Assembly: GCA_050331695.1 (NCBI GenBank)
Contig: JBHJGP010000011.1
Location: forward strand, 34,763-98,762
Direction: 5' to 3'
Length of the DNA stretch: 64,000 nt
Source: JBHJGP01 sp050331695
GTDB taxonomy: Bacteria > Pseudomonadota > Alphaproteobacteria > Geminicoccales > Geminicoccaceae
The translations under genes and the position numbers were made by a program. The notes under the pieces are model-generated. The model had not been told where the DNA came from. It saw nothing but the letters and a program-made list of their open reading frames with translations, and did no database searches. Numbering within the stretch: the first letter of the stretch is position 1; each line of letters opens with the position of its first letter. Below are positions 19,232 through 28,473 of the stretch, piece by piece.

Positions 19232-20071
19232 ATGAGCGTGAGAGCAGACGGAAAGGTTTGGTTCGTCGGCGCCGGTTGCGGTGATCCGGAACTGTTGACC
19301 CTCAAGGCCGCCCGACTGATCGAGGTGGCGGATGTCATCGTCTACGATCGCCTCGTGAGCCGGCGGGTCATGGAACGCGCCAGCGTCTCGGCCGAGACGA
19401 TCTACGCCGGCAAACGGCGGGCAGACCACCACCTGCTCCAGGGTGAAATCAACCAACTGCTGGTCGATCGGGCCAAGCAAGGTTGCTCCGTGGTTCGTCT
19501 CAAGGGCGGCGATCCCACCATCTTCGGCCGTCTGGGCGAAGAGCTCGACGCGGTGGTCCAGGCAAAGGTGGCGTTCGAGATCGTTCCGGGCGTGAGCGCT
19601 GGCACCGGCTGCGCCGCTTACGCCGGGATCCCGCTGACCCATCGCGACCTGGCGCACGCCGTGACCTTTCTGACCGGCCACGGCAAGGCGGACGAGCCTG
19701 AGCTGGACTGGCGCGCCCTGGCCACGTCCGGACACACATTATGTGTCTTCATGGGAATCGCCGGCATCGAAAGGCTGGTTGCCAAGTTGCTGGACCACGG
19801 CATGGATCCGAAGATGCCGGCCGCCTTGATCGAGAATGGCACGCTGCCTCAGCAGCGGGTGGCCTCAGCCACTCTCGATGAACTGTCACGGACCGTAGGC
19901 TCAGTTCGGCCGACCGGCCCGGTGACGGTGATCATCGGCAAGGTCGCGGCGCTGCAGCCGCACTACAATTGGTTCATACCGGCGGGCACGACCAGCGCCT
20001 CCGGATTCAGCGGCGCCGATCTTCAAAACACGGCCCAGGCGCCGGCGATGATCAATAGGCGAACTGCTTAA
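19232..20071 (+). CDS. cobA: Uroporphyrinogen-III C-methyltransferase (SUMT)
   Basis: Methylates uroporphyrinogen III at C-2 and C-7 to precorrin-2, the branch point to sirohaem and cobalamin. The 279-residue single-domain protein shows WFVGAGCGDPELLTLKA, VIVYDRLVS, the VRLKGGDPTIFGRLGEE signature and VPGVSAGTGCAAYAGIPLTHRD. No CysG-type dehydrogenase/ferrochelatase domain is fused, so precorrin-2 oxidation must be done elsewhere before CbiX acts. ATG 19232 is preferred to a TTG at 19217. The last 20 bases overlap the end of the convergent gshA. Confidence 0.95.
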   Translation: MSVRADGKVWFVGAGCGDPELLTLKAARLIEVADVIVYDRLVSRRVMERASVSAETIYAGKRRADHHLLQGEINQLLVDRAKQGCSVVRLKGGDPTIFGRLGEELDAVVQAKVAFEIVPGVSAGTGCAAYAGIPLTHRDLAHAVTFLTGHGKADEPELDWRALATSGHTLCVFMGIAGIERLVAKLLDHGMDPKMPAALIENGTLPQQRVASATLDELSRTVGSVRPTGPVTVIIGKVAALQPHYNWFIPAGTTSASGFSGADLQNTAQAPAMINRRTA

Positions 20072-21419
20072 AGAGTGGTCTTACCGATCGGCCCCATTCG
20101 GTCTCGTAAAGCCGCAGTTTTTCCCGCGCTTGACTGCCACCCGTCTCGGCGATGCGTTCGATCGGCTCCAGATATTTGGCCTCGGTATCGCCGCTCATGT
20201 CCCGCCGTCCCCGACGCTCCAGACCGCCGCGAGCAATCCTGACCGTCTCCCGTGCCAGATCCCGAACGGAACGGCCGGCCACCCTAGCGGACAGGCCGTC
20301 CTTGGCCACGGCTTGTCGCAGCTCCGGGAGCATCGAGGGATCCAATGCTTTGGTGAACTCCTCCGCCGCGTCCAGGCTTGTCGCGTCGTAAAGCAGACCG
20401 ACCCAAAAGGCGGGAAGAGCGCAGAGCTCGGCCCAGGGAGCGCCATCAGCCACCCTCATTTCCAAGAAGCGGTTGAGGCGCACTACCGGAAAAACGGTGC
20501 TCAGATGATCAGCCCAGTGATTGATGGCCGGTCTCACCCCCGGCAAGGCCGGCAGCCGACCGACGAGAAAGTCGCGGAAGGACTGGCCGGAGGCGTCGAG
20601 ATAATGCCCCTGGTGGTAGACGAAGTACATTGGCACATCGAGGACGTAGTCGACATAGCGCTCGAATCCCATTCCCTCCTCTAACTCGAAGGGCAGGAAG
20701 CCTGATCGATCCGGATCGGTGTCCGTCCATATGTGAGCCCGGAAGCTTTCGAAGCCATTGGGCCGTCCGTCGATGAAGGGCGAATTCGCGAACAAGGCCG
20801 TCGCTATCGGCTGAAGGGCCAGCGAGACCCTGAGCTTCCGCACCATGTCGGCTTCGGATGAGAAATCAAGATTGACCTGGATCGTGCAGGTTCGATGCAT
20901 CATGTCGAGGCCAAGGGAGCCCCTCGTCGGCATGTAGCGCCGCATGATGTCGTAGCGGCCCTTGGGCATCCGGGGCATGGCGTCGAGCGGCCATAGCGGG
21001 TGGAACCCCATACCCAACATGCCAATCCCGGCGGGCTCGGTCAGCTCCTTGACCTGACGCAAGTGGCCGTGTGCCTCGCGACAGGTGTCGTGAATGGTCG
21101 CCAACGGCGCGCCCGAGAGTTCGAGCTGGCCGCCTGGCTCCAACGACACGCCGGCTCCGTCCTTGGCCAAACCGATGATTCGGTCCTGTTCGAGAATGGG
21201 CGCCCAGTCGAAGCGATCGGCCATCGCCTCGAGTAGCCAAGCAATACCCCGCTCACCGTCATAGGCGAGCGGCTCTAAATCATCGCGGTAAAAACAGAAC
21301 TTTTCGTGTTCGGTACCGATACGCCAGTCGTCCGGAGGTTTCGAACCGGCCTCGAGATAGGCCACCAGCTCCGACTTGCTTTCGACCGGCGCACCAGGTT
21401 CGCCTGGTGGCGCGGACAT
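20052..21419 (-). CDS. gshA: Glutamate--cysteine ligase (plant/alphaproteobacterial type)
   Basis: First step of glutathione synthesis: ATP-dependent joining of glutamate and cysteine. At 455 residues it matches the plant-like GCS2 class used by alphaproteobacteria. Marks include RIGTEHEKFCFYR near residue 35, EPGGQLELSGAPL, GFHPLWPLDAMPRMPKGRY, DMMHRTCTIQVNLDFSSE and FANSPFIDGRPNGF. ATG 21419 follows a strong GGAGGCGAG ribosome-binding site; the open frame starts nine codons earlier. Convergent with cobA, overlapping by 20 bases. Confidence 0.95.
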   Translation of the reverse strand: MSAPPGEPGAPVESKSELVAYLEAGSKPPDDWRIGTEHEKFCFYRDDLEPLAYDGERGIAWLLEAMADRFDWAPILEQDRIIGLAKDGAGVSLEPGGQLELSGAPLATIHDTCREAHGHLRQVKELTEPAGIGMLGMGFHPLWPLDAMPRMPKGRYDIMRRYMPTRGSLGLDMMHRTCTIQVNLDFSSEADMVRKLRVSLALQPIATALFANSPFIDGRPNGFESFRAHIWTDTDPDRSGFLPFELEEGMGFERYVDYVLDVPMYFVYHQGHYLDASGQSFRDFLVGRLPALPGVRPAINHWADHLSTVFPVVRLNRFLEMRVADGAPWAELCALPAFWVGLLYDATSLDAAEEFTKALDPSMLPELRQAVAKDGLSARVAGRSVRDLARETVRIARGGLERRGRRDMSGDTEAKYLEPIERIAETGGSQAREKLRLYETEWGRSVRPLFKQFAY

Positions 21420-21506
21420 GAACTCGCCTCCGAACAAAGCGGGCACGAACGCCCTTGAATGCCGGCTGGATAGCCGAGGCGGTCGGCGTCGCCAAGTCAG
21501 ATGGCC

Positions 21507-22139
21507 TCAAAACAGCTGTGCGACGATTTCATCGACCAGTCCGTTGAGCTCGGTGGACGCTTTGCCCCGCGGCTCCAGCTCGACCACGCTGAGACCTCGT
21601 TGCATCGCTTGGGCGAAGGCTGCCCGATTGCCGAGACGGGCTTCGAGCAGCGGTGTTTTCATCTCGTCGATGGCGCTCTGGGCCTGGTCGAGCAGGCGGC
21701 CCCGGGGAGGCACGCGGTTGAGCAGGAGGCGAGCGTCGCGCCTTTCCTGATCGACGAATTCGAGCGTTGCCCGAGAGGCCCAGAGGTCAAGCGCGCTGGG
21801 CTGACAGGGGATAACCACCAGATCTGCGGCCCGAACTGCCACGCGTGCTTCGGTCTCCGCCTGGGGTGGGCTGTCGACGATCAGGACGTCATGATCGCGT
21901 GCTAGCTCGCGCAAGGAGCTGTCCAGGCGCCAGCCGCCGATGGTCTCGCAGTCGATCGCGTTGGCGCCATTGACGGCTGATTGGCGAATGCCGTGCCAGG
22001 CGGAGAGCGTAGCCTGGGGATCGATATCGACACAAGCGACGGTCCAGCCGCGCCGGGCGACTTCCACCGCGAGTTGTGCTGCCACGGTGGTTTTGCCGGC
22101 ACCGCCTTTTTGTTGGGCTACGGTAATCACTCTCGCCAA
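21507..22139 (-). CDS. Orphan ParA-family ATPase
   Basis: Small Walker-type ATPase of the ParA/MinD/VirC1 group, 210 residues. It carries the deviant Walker A motif KGGAGKTT near residue 11, Walker A' VDIDPQATLSAW, and Walker B region VLIVDSPPQ. No ParB, centromere-like repeats or replication gene are next to it, so it is probably not a plasmid-type partition system; chromosomal orphan ParAs position varied cargoes (chemosensory arrays, carboxysomes, cellulose synthase). It lies between gshA and a dehydrogenase, all on the minus strand. The cargo is unknown. Confidence 0.88.
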   Translation of the reverse strand: MARVITVAQQKGGAGKTTVAAQLAVEVARRGWTVACVDIDPQATLSAWHGIRQSAVNGANAIDCETIGGWRLDSSLRELARDHDVLIVDSPPQAETEARVAVRAADLVVIPCQPSALDLWASRATLEFVDQERRDARLLLNRVPPRGRLLDQAQSAIDEMKTPLLEARLGNRAAFAQAMQRGLSVVELEPRGKASTELNGLVDEIVAQLF

Positions 22140-22202
22140 ATGCTCGGTCCTTCCCTCGTCATTGTTCCGAATTCTAACGCTGAAGCCGAAACTAATTCTC
22201 CC

Positions 22203-23129
22203 TTAGTAGCCCTTGGCGCGATCGACCAGATAGAGAAGGGACTCGCCGGCTCGACATCGCCGAAAGTTCTCTACGGCCACCGGTGCCGCCGTATCGGGCA
22301 GCGTGAACCCTGACACGTGCGGCGTGACGAAAATCTCCGGCCGCGACCAGAATGGATGATCGTCCGGCAGCGGTTCATGGCTGAAGACATCGAGGGTGGC
22401 GCCGGCGAGCTGACCGTCGTCGAGCGCCCGCAACAGAGCTTCCTCGTCGATTAAACCGCCGCGGCCAACATTGATCAGGTGGGAGCCGCGAGGCATGGCC
22501 GCGAACAGCCGATCGTTCAGCAGTTGGTCGGTGGACGGCGTGAGAGGCAGGAGCGCGACCACGATTTCGACGGACGGCAGAAACGCGTTTAGACCGCGCT
22601 CGCCATAAAAGGTTTCGACGCCTGAAAGCGACTTCTCCGTCCGGCTCCAGCCCGCAACTTTGTACCGATTGAGCCGCAGGCGCTCCGCCACAGCACCGCC
22701 CAGCTCGCCGAGCCCGAGGACGCCCACGGCCAGTTGATCGGCCCGGCGAGGTACTTCAAAGGCCCATTCGCGGCGAGACTGCGCAATCGCGAACCGATCG
22801 AACCGGCGGTGAACCCGTCCGACCGCGGCCAGGACGTAGTCCGCCATTGTCGAGGTGAGCGACGGCTCGACCATACGGCAGAGCGGCACGTCCGGGAGTT
22901 CGGGATCGCTGACGATGCCGTCGACGCCCGCACCCATCGACTGGATTAGGCGCAGATTAGGCAACCTCGCCAACAGGCCCGGCGGCGGCTGGAAGGCGAG
23001 CGCGAACTCGATGTCCCGCTCGTCGCCGACCTCCGGATAGACCCTCAGCTCCTCATCGGGCAGGTGTTTCGTGAGTTCCGCCTTCCAGGCGTCAGGACCA
23101 TCGAGCTTGCTGACGAACAAAATGGCCAC
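22203..23129 (-). CDS. D-2-hydroxyacid dehydrogenase, GhrA-like (glyoxylate/hydroxypyruvate reductase)
   Basis: NAD(P)H-dependent reductase of 2-keto acids. The 308 residues include the substrate-domain motif QSMGAGVDGI, the cofactor-binding loop VGVLGLGELGGAVAERL with a following WSRTEKS that suggests NADPH preference, LLPLTPSTDQLLN, INVGRGGLIDEEAL, and ATLDVFSHEPLPDDHPFW with the catalytic HVSGF near residue 280. This arrangement is that of the GhrA subgroup; the exact substrate is not determined from sequence. It follows shortly upstream of the parA gene in the same direction and is divergent from the small secreted-protein gene at 23359. Confidence 0.9.
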   Translation of the reverse strand: MAILFVSKLDGPDAWKAELTKHLPDEELRVYPEVGDERDIEFALAFQPPPGLLARLPNLRLIQSMGAGVDGIVSDPELPDVPLCRMVEPSLTSTMADYVLAAVGRVHRRFDRFAIAQSRREWAFEVPRRADQLAVGVLGLGELGGAVAERLRLNRYKVAGWSRTEKSLSGVETFYGERGLNAFLPSVEIVVALLPLTPSTDQLLNDRLFAAMPRGSHLINVGRGGLIDEEALLRALDDGQLAGATLDVFSHEPLPDDHPFWSRPEIFVTPHVSGFTLPDTAAPVAVENFRRCRAGESLLYLVDRAKGY

Positions 23130-23358
23130 CTGGTCTGTCTCCTCAGCCTCTCACGCTTTCGCGAACGACACGCCGATAAACCTCAACAGCGTTAACCGAA
23201 TCGTAAGGGGCGAATGCAAATCTCGGAAGCCTGAAGCGCCGTTGGGAGGCGCGATCGCACCGATTGTTTCCTGTCGTCCCGGTGTCCCCCTCGTCCTCTT
23301 TCACATCGTTCGGTCGATGCCTCCCATCGCGCGCCATCCTTGGGATCAGGAGACAAGC

Positions 23359-23685
23359 ATGACACGCAGGAACTGGCTCGCTGGCAGCATGTTGATCGGT
23401 TTGCTCGCCCTCGCTCTGCCATCGCAAGGCCAGGCGCAAACCAGCGGCATGCGCTTGCCGTGTCATGCTCACGGCGAGATCTCCAAGCAGTTAATGACCA
23501 AATATAAGGAGCAGCCGATCTCGCTCGGCATGCAGACCAACGGCAATCTGCTTCAGGTGTATGCGTCCCAGGAGAAGGGTACGTGGACGATCATCAGCAC
23601 GACGCCGAAGGGTAAGACCTGCATCCTCGCCGCCGGAAAGAGTTGGGAAAGCCTGCCGACCGTTTCCAACGATCCAGAAGCCTGA
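23359..23685 (+). CDS. Small secreted protein, function unknown
   Basis: A 108-residue protein with a clear Sec signal peptide: MTRRNWLAG, a hydrophobic core around residues 10-22, and a likely cleavage after GQAQ. The mature part has two Cys residues (in LPCHAHGE and KTCILAAGKSWE) that could form a disulfide and reads like the small periplasmic proteins common in Rhodospirillales. The ATG at 23359 follows an AGGAGA site. The frame is open further upstream to 23071, but that stretch overlaps the divergent dehydrogenase gene and has no signal character. Not assigned to a known family. Confidence 0.7.
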   Translation: MTRRNWLAGSMLIGLLALALPSQGQAQTSGMRLPCHAHGEISKQLMTKYKEQPISLGMQTNGNLLQVYASQEKGTWTIISTTPKGKTCILAAGKSWESLPTVSNDPEA

Positions 23686-23911
23686 CCGGTTTTTTTCCGT
23701 TTCCGCGATTGATCAAACGAATAGAGGCGCTGACCAAGAGCCAAACGAACCGAGTAGGCGACGAAGCAGCCCGGGGCTTGGCAAGGGGCGCGAAATGATC
23801 TCTGGTCCCAGCAAAGATAAGCCAACTCGCTGGACTGAGGCCCTTGATCCCTTCCCGCCGCTGCGGCTGCCGGACTACCAATGACCGTAAGCGACGGTGG
23901 GGCTCGTTCAA

Positions 23912-24943
23912 ATGAGCGAGACCACCGAACCGTCCTTTTGGCGAAGCGCTGGCCTGGGTTTAGTCGCCAGAGCGGGCGGCGACCGGCTCAAGCCCAGGCC
24001 GGAACTGGTGCTGGCCTACCTGCGCCGGCCCGAACTGGCGCTGGTCGACGAGAGCTGCCCCGCCGAGCGGCTTATCCACGATCGACTACTCCAGGAACCG
24101 GCAACGCCGACGGAGGCGCTGCCGCTCGCCAAGGTCGAGGATGCCGGCGCCCGGGAAAGCTTCGAACATTTCCTTACCTTCCGGGACCATCTGCTTGGCC
24201 ATGATGATATCGAAACGGCCTATCTGGCCCTTTTCAGAGAGGACAAGGTCAGTCGAACCCCGCCTTTGTTCATCGACCATCTGGTTCATCTGATCGTCCA
24301 CCAGATCCTGCTGGAAACGCCGGATCCGTTTCAGCTCAGGGCGGCCGAAACACTTTTCCGGACGCAGAAGATCACGGTCGAGGATGGGGCCGTCCTGGCG
24401 GCCGACGAGGAAACCGTCGAGATGCTGGCGGAGGGCGGTGGTGCGGGCGGTCTAGCTGGCTTGCTAGCTGCAACGAACGAGCAGCGGCGGGAGATCCAGC
24501 TTGATATCGTGACCGAGACCAGCGAACGAGACTATCTGGGGCGGAGCGACCGCTTCGACATGGTCCTCGACCTCACCTTCGCCCGGCCAGGCCTCGATGC
24601 GCTGGCCCGCGTTCTGGAAAAATGGGTCGCGCGGATGATGGGGCTGCGGGTCAGGATCCAGCCACGCCAAAGATTGGCAGACGAGGCCTGGCGCTGGCAT
24701 ATCGGTCTGGACCGAACCGCGAGTTCGCTCCTCAATCGGCTGTACGATGGCGACATCCTGGAAGACGGCGAACGAGCGAAGATCATCGCGCTCTTTCAAA
24801 TGGAGATCGAGGACCGGTCACGGGTCGCGCCGGCGATAGCGGAAAGCCCCGTTTATTTGGGCCTGGCCATGGACGCACAGCGACGTCTTCGCTTGAAGCC
24901 ACAAAATCTTCTGCTCAATCTGCCCTTGGCCATCGGCCATTAG
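23912..24943 (+). CDS. DUF6352-like conserved protein
   Basis: A 343-residue soluble protein with no membrane segment. It begins PSFWRSAGLGLVARAGG and continues with LRRPELALVDESCPAER, a pattern I recall from the alphaproteobacterial DUF6352 family (FWKSSGxHLL...LRAYxxRPE); the family name is from memory. The function is unknown. The GTG at 23897 is an alternative start, but the ATG at 23912 fits the family. It is followed 35 bases later by the DUF6494-like gene, a pairing that also suggests a shared job. The stop is TAG. Confidence 0.75.
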   Translation: MSETTEPSFWRSAGLGLVARAGGDRLKPRPELVLAYLRRPELALVDESCPAERLIHDRLLQEPATPTEALPLAKVEDAGARESFEHFLTFRDHLLGHDDIETAYLALFREDKVSRTPPLFIDHLVHLIVHQILLETPDPFQLRAAETLFRTQKITVEDGAVLAADEETVEMLAEGGGAGGLAGLLAATNEQRREIQLDIVTETSERDYLGRSDRFDMVLDLTFARPGLDALARVLEKWVARMMGLRVRIQPRQRLADEAWRWHIGLDRTASSLLNRLYDGDILEDGERAKIIALFQMEIEDRSRVAPAIAESPVYLGLAMDAQRRLRLKPQNLLLNLPLAIGH

Positions 24944-24978
24944 CGGCCATCAGGACCAAGGCACGAAAGGATCGATCG

Positions 24979-25185
24979 ATGAACGAAGAAACATTCAACA
25001 TGAGCCTGCGCAAATTCTTGAAGAAAGTCGGTGTCACCTCCCAGCGGGAGATCGAAAGAGCCGTTCGAGAGGCGATCGACACCGGCAAGCTTCGAGGAAC
25101 CGAGACGCTGACGGCGACGGTCACGCTCGAGCTTTGGGACACGGATTTGAAGCTGCCGATCAGCGGCACCGTCGAATTGTCCTGA
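24979..25185 (+). CDS. Small DUF6494-like protein
   Basis: A 68-residue protein beginning MNEETFNMSLRKFLKKVG, with REIERAVREAIDTGKLRG in the middle and a C-terminal beta-rich LTATVTLELWDTDL stretch. This matches my memory of the DUF6494 family, small conserved alphaproteobacterial proteins of unknown function. A GAAAGG site precedes the ATG at 24979. It lies between the DUF6352-like gene and the TMEM43-like gene, all in one direction with short gaps, so the three are probably co-transcribed. Confidence 0.8.
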   Translation: MNEETFNMSLRKFLKKVGVTSQREIERAVREAIDTGKLRGTETLTATVTLELWDTDLKLPISGTVELS

Positions 25186-25219
25186 CGCGTCCTACAACCC
25201 CACAAGCTCGGACGAGCTC

Positions 25220-26323
25220 ATGGCCAAGACCAACAAAGTGGGCCTGTTCATCTTCGGCGGCCTTCTCATTCTGGGCGGTATCGGCGGTCTGTTCTGGAAC
25301 GAGTTTCGTTCGGCCCGTGAGCTCGATACGCTGGGCGAGGGCGCGCGGCTGGTTGAGACGGTCGATGACAACTATCTCGACTTGGCTCTGGACGGCAGGC
25401 TGCTTCACGTCGCCGGGCCGGCTCGAACCGGCGGCGATGCCGCGGATCCTCTGTTCAACATCGCGGCCACCACGCTCCGTCTCGATCGAACGGTCGAGAT
25501 GTATCAGTGGCGCGAGATCAAGGAGGGCTCCGGTGATGACCGGCGGGTTCGCTACGAGCGCGTCTGGTCGGCGAAGCTCATCCCCTCATCCGGTTTCCAG
25601 TCGAACGCCAACCATGCCAATCCCGAGACCATGGCGGTTGGACCTGAAACGTTCCTGCCACCGGATCCCCGGGTCGGTGAGTACCGTTTGGGCGAAAAAC
25701 TCTTGGCCGAACTGAAACCGAACGGGAGCCTGACGCCGCCCGAAACCACCATCGAGGTCGCGGGACTGACCTTCGTCGGCCATGACAACTGGTTTTACTC
25801 CGGCGATCCTTCGAGGGCGCGGATCGGTGACCTGCGTGTTGGCTTCCGCCAGGTCGAAACCGACCAGGTGAGCGTCGTTGGCCAACTGGATGGCGAATAT
25901 CTTCGCCCCTATCAAACCCGAAACGGCGGCACCGTCGCCTTGATCGATCGCGGCGCGGTTTCGGCCGACGATATGTTCGGTGAGGTTTACGCCCGCAACG
26001 CCTTGATCACCTGGGCTTTGCGGGGCGCAGGTTTCGTCGCTCTGTTTGTAGGCATTCACTTGATCCTCCACCGAGCCGCGCGATTGGTCCCGCTCGTCGG
26101 CGCCATCACCCGCAAACTCGGCACGGGCGTCGCCTTTCTCTTGGCGCTTATCATCGGCCTTTCGACCATCGCCCTCGCCTGGGCGATCTTTCGGCCGCTT
26201 TTCGGCGCGCTCGTCATCCTGATCGCCGCCGTGGGCGTGGTGACCCTCCGCTATTTGCCGAAAGCCAAGGCCGACGAGCCGAGCCTGGCGGGCCCACCGC
26301 CGCCGCCCGCTCCGCCAGCCTGA
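25220..26323 (+). CDS. TMEM43-family membrane protein
   Basis: A 367-residue integral membrane protein. It has one N-terminal membrane helix (GLFIFGGLLILGGIGGLFW, residues 8-26), a long extracytoplasmic region with VDDNYLDLALDGRLLHVAG and a middle YQWREIKEG segment, then three to four C-terminal helices from about residue 260, ending in a proline-rich PPPPPAPPA tail. This layout and the motifs are those of bacterial TMEM43 (DUF1625) homologues. The role in bacteria is not known. Third gene of the DUF6352-DUF6494 group. Confidence 0.82.
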   Translation: MAKTNKVGLFIFGGLLILGGIGGLFWNEFRSARELDTLGEGARLVETVDDNYLDLALDGRLLHVAGPARTGGDAADPLFNIAATTLRLDRTVEMYQWREIKEGSGDDRRVRYERVWSAKLIPSSGFQSNANHANPETMAVGPETFLPPDPRVGEYRLGEKLLAELKPNGSLTPPETTIEVAGLTFVGHDNWFYSGDPSRARIGDLRVGFRQVETDQVSVVGQLDGEYLRPYQTRNGGTVALIDRGAVSADDMFGEVYARNALITWALRGAGFVALFVGIHLILHRAARLVPLVGAITRKLGTGVAFLLALIIGLSTIALAWAIFRPLFGALVILIAAVGVVTLRYLPKAKADEPSLAGPPPPPAPPA

Positions 26324-26419
26324 GCGACATCGGCGCGACAATGGCCACCTTGCGGTCGGCCGGACGCTCGGATAGTGCCAAGCGACTGAGGCAAAAGCGA
26401 CTTATCCAGGAGAGCATGC

Positions 26420-28045
26420 ATGGAACGCGAGCAGATGGAATTCGACGCGGTCATCGTCGGCGCCGGTCCGGCCGGGCTTGCGGCTGCCATCCGCTTGCGC
26501 CAGTTGGCCGAGGAAAAGGGACGCGATGTCAGCGTCTGTGTTCTCGAAAAGGGCTCGGAGGTGGGCGCGCACAATCTGTCCGGCGCCGTTGTGGAACCAC
26601 GGGCCCTGAATGAGATGAGCCCCGACTGTAAGGACAAAGGCGCGCCGCTCAAGACGCCGGCCAAAGACGATCACTTCCTTTTCCTCACCGAGAAAAAATC
26701 TTTCCGGCTGCCGACGCCACCGACCATGCACAACGAGGGTAACTATATCATTTCGCTCGGCAATCTGTGCCGGTGGCTTGCCGAGCAGGCGGAAGCGGCC
26801 GGCGTCGAGATCTATCCGGGTTTTGCCGCCGCCGAGACGCTCTACGGCGACGATGGTCAGATTGTCGGCGTCGCCACTGGCGATATGGGCGTCGGTCGTG
26901 ACGGCCAACCGGGCCCCGGCTACCAGCCCGGCATGGAGCTCCGGGCGAAGGTCACCCTGTTCGCGGAGGGCTGCCGGGGGTCATTGACCAAGCTGCTGAT
27001 CGAACGCCACGACCTGCGCCGGGATAGTGATCCTCAGACCTACGCCATCGGCATCAAGGAGTTGTGGGAAATTGAGCCGGACCGTCATGAGCCGGGGCGC
27101 ATCGTCCACACGATCGGCTGGCCGCTGGATCGCAGCACTTATGGCGGCTCGTTCCTCTATCACCTGGAAGAAAATCAGGTGAGTGTCGGCTTCGTCATCG
27201 GCCTGGACTACACGAATCCCTGGCTCGGCCCCTACGACGAGTTCCAGCGCTTCAAACATCATCCAGCCATCGCGGGCACTTTCGCCGGTGCCAGACGTAT
27301 TTCCTATGGCGCCCGGGCGCTGAACGAAGGTGGATTTCAGTCGGTGCCCAAGCTGAGCGTCGACGGCGGTATGATCCTAGGCTGTGGTGCGGGTTTCATG
27401 AACGTGCCGAAGATCAAGGGCTCCCACACGGCCATGAAGTCGGGAATGATTGCCGCCGAGACGGCGTTCGACGCCATTGCCGAAGGTCAGCCCAAGCTCG
27501 TCCATGATTATGGCAGGCGGATCGAGGCAAGCTGGATCTGGCCGGAGCTGAACAAGGTCCGCAATATTCGTCCGGCCTTCAACTGGGGTTTCTGGGCCGG
27601 TCTCGGCTACAGCGCGATCGACACTTACGTGTTTCGGGGCCATGCGCCGTGGACATTCCACCATCACGCCGATCATGAGCAGTTGAAACCGGCAGCAGAC
27701 GCGCGCCCGATCGACTATCCCAAGCCCGACGGCGTGATTAGCTTCGATAAACTCACCTCGGTCTCATTGTCGGCGACCAATCACGAGGAAGACCAGCCGA
27801 TCCATCTGACCCTTGGCGATCCAAGCATCGCGATCGACGTCAACTATCAGACTTACGCGTCACCCGAAACGCGCTACTGCCCGGCTGGCGTCTACGAGAT
27901 CGTCGAGGAACAGGACGGGCCGAGACTGCAGATCAACGCTCAGAACTGCGTCCACTGCAAAACCTGCGATATCAAGGACCCGACCCAGAATATCCACTGG
28001 GTCACGCCCGAAGGGGGTGGTGGGCCCAACTATCCCAACATGTGA
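26420..28045 (+). CDS. Electron transfer flavoprotein-ubiquinone oxidoreductase
   Basis: Passes electrons from ETF (fed by acyl-CoA and other dehydrogenases) to ubiquinone at the membrane. The 541-residue length is standard. It has the FAD-binding start FDAVIVGAGPAGLAAAIRL, HNLSGAVVEPRAL, and the C-terminal ferredoxin domain with 4Fe-4S cysteines (RYCPAGVYE and NCVHCKTCDIKDPTQNIHW), ending in the invariant GGGGPNYPNM-like tail. An AGGAGAG site precedes ATG 26420. etfA and etfB are not in the window. Its stop overlaps the next gene by four bases (GTGA). Confidence 0.96.
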   Translation: MEREQMEFDAVIVGAGPAGLAAAIRLRQLAEEKGRDVSVCVLEKGSEVGAHNLSGAVVEPRALNEMSPDCKDKGAPLKTPAKDDHFLFLTEKKSFRLPTPPTMHNEGNYIISLGNLCRWLAEQAEAAGVEIYPGFAAAETLYGDDGQIVGVATGDMGVGRDGQPGPGYQPGMELRAKVTLFAEGCRGSLTKLLIERHDLRRDSDPQTYAIGIKELWEIEPDRHEPGRIVHTIGWPLDRSTYGGSFLYHLEENQVSVGFVIGLDYTNPWLGPYDEFQRFKHHPAIAGTFAGARRISYGARALNEGGFQSVPKLSVDGGMILGCGAGFMNVPKIKGSHTAMKSGMIAAETAFDAIAEGQPKLVHDYGRRIEASWIWPELNKVRNIRPAFNWGFWAGLGYSAIDTYVFRGHAPWTFHHHADHEQLKPAADARPIDYPKPDGVISFDKLTSVSLSATNHEEDQPIHLTLGDPSIAIDVNYQTYASPETRYCPAGVYEIVEEQDGPRLQINAQNCVHCKTCDIKDPTQNIHWVTPEGGGGPNYPNM

Positions 28046-28458
28046 TCGGAACGCTCATGATTGCTGCCTTCCCCCTCCTGGTTCTGGTGATCGGCGCCTA
28101 CAACCTCGCGGCTTTTGCAGGTGCCGACGCCTTCGACGGGAGCCTCATGTCGATTGCCTTACTCTCGGGCGCGGTCTGGGAGGTTAGCCTCGGCGATCTT
28201 CTAATCGCCGTCGGTCTGGTGCTTCTCTATTTCGAGATATTCAAGGCGACGCGCACCTCCACAGCCTCCATCGTCGACCATGTTCTGTCGCTGGTCGTTT
28301 TCGTCGTGGCGCTGCTCGAATTCCTGGTTTTGCCGGCGTTCGGCACCTCCGCGTTCTTCATCTTGCTGTTGATGACCTTGATCGATGTCATCGCCGGCTT
28401 CACTGTGACCATCAGTACCGCCCGGCGGGACATCGGGTTGGAGCGGGGCATCAACTAA
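28042..28458 (+). CDS. Four-helix membrane protein, function unknown
   Basis: A 138-residue hydrophobic protein with about four membrane helices (around residues 6-26, 34-60, 76-98 and 101-123) and a short charged C-terminus (ARRDIGLERGIN). The GTG at 28042 overlaps the ETF-QO stop by four bases; the ATG at 28057 is also possible and would drop five residues. The coupling to ETF-QO suggests a link with the respiratory membrane, but this is inference. It resembles small alphaproteobacterial membrane proteins that I cannot name. Confidence 0.75.
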   Translation: MIGTLMIAAFPLLVLVIGAYNLAAFAGADAFDGSLMSIALLSGAVWEVSLGDLLIAVGLVLLYFEIFKATRTSTASIVDHVLSLVVFVVALLEFLVLPAFGTSAFFILLLMTLIDVIAGFTVTISTARRDIGLERGIN

Positions 28459-28473
28459 AGAGAGGGCAGGCCC

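Noticed and set aside
18394..19338. N-terminal extension of the cobT frame
   Set aside because: Antisense to cobS, Ser/Pro/Arg-rich and without relation to CobT, whose family start is at about 18393.
5996..20071. Cobalamin riboswitch near the cob genes
   Set aside because: I looked for the B12-box core (GCCACTG and neighbours) in the intergenic gaps and saw none; the gaps are mostly too short.
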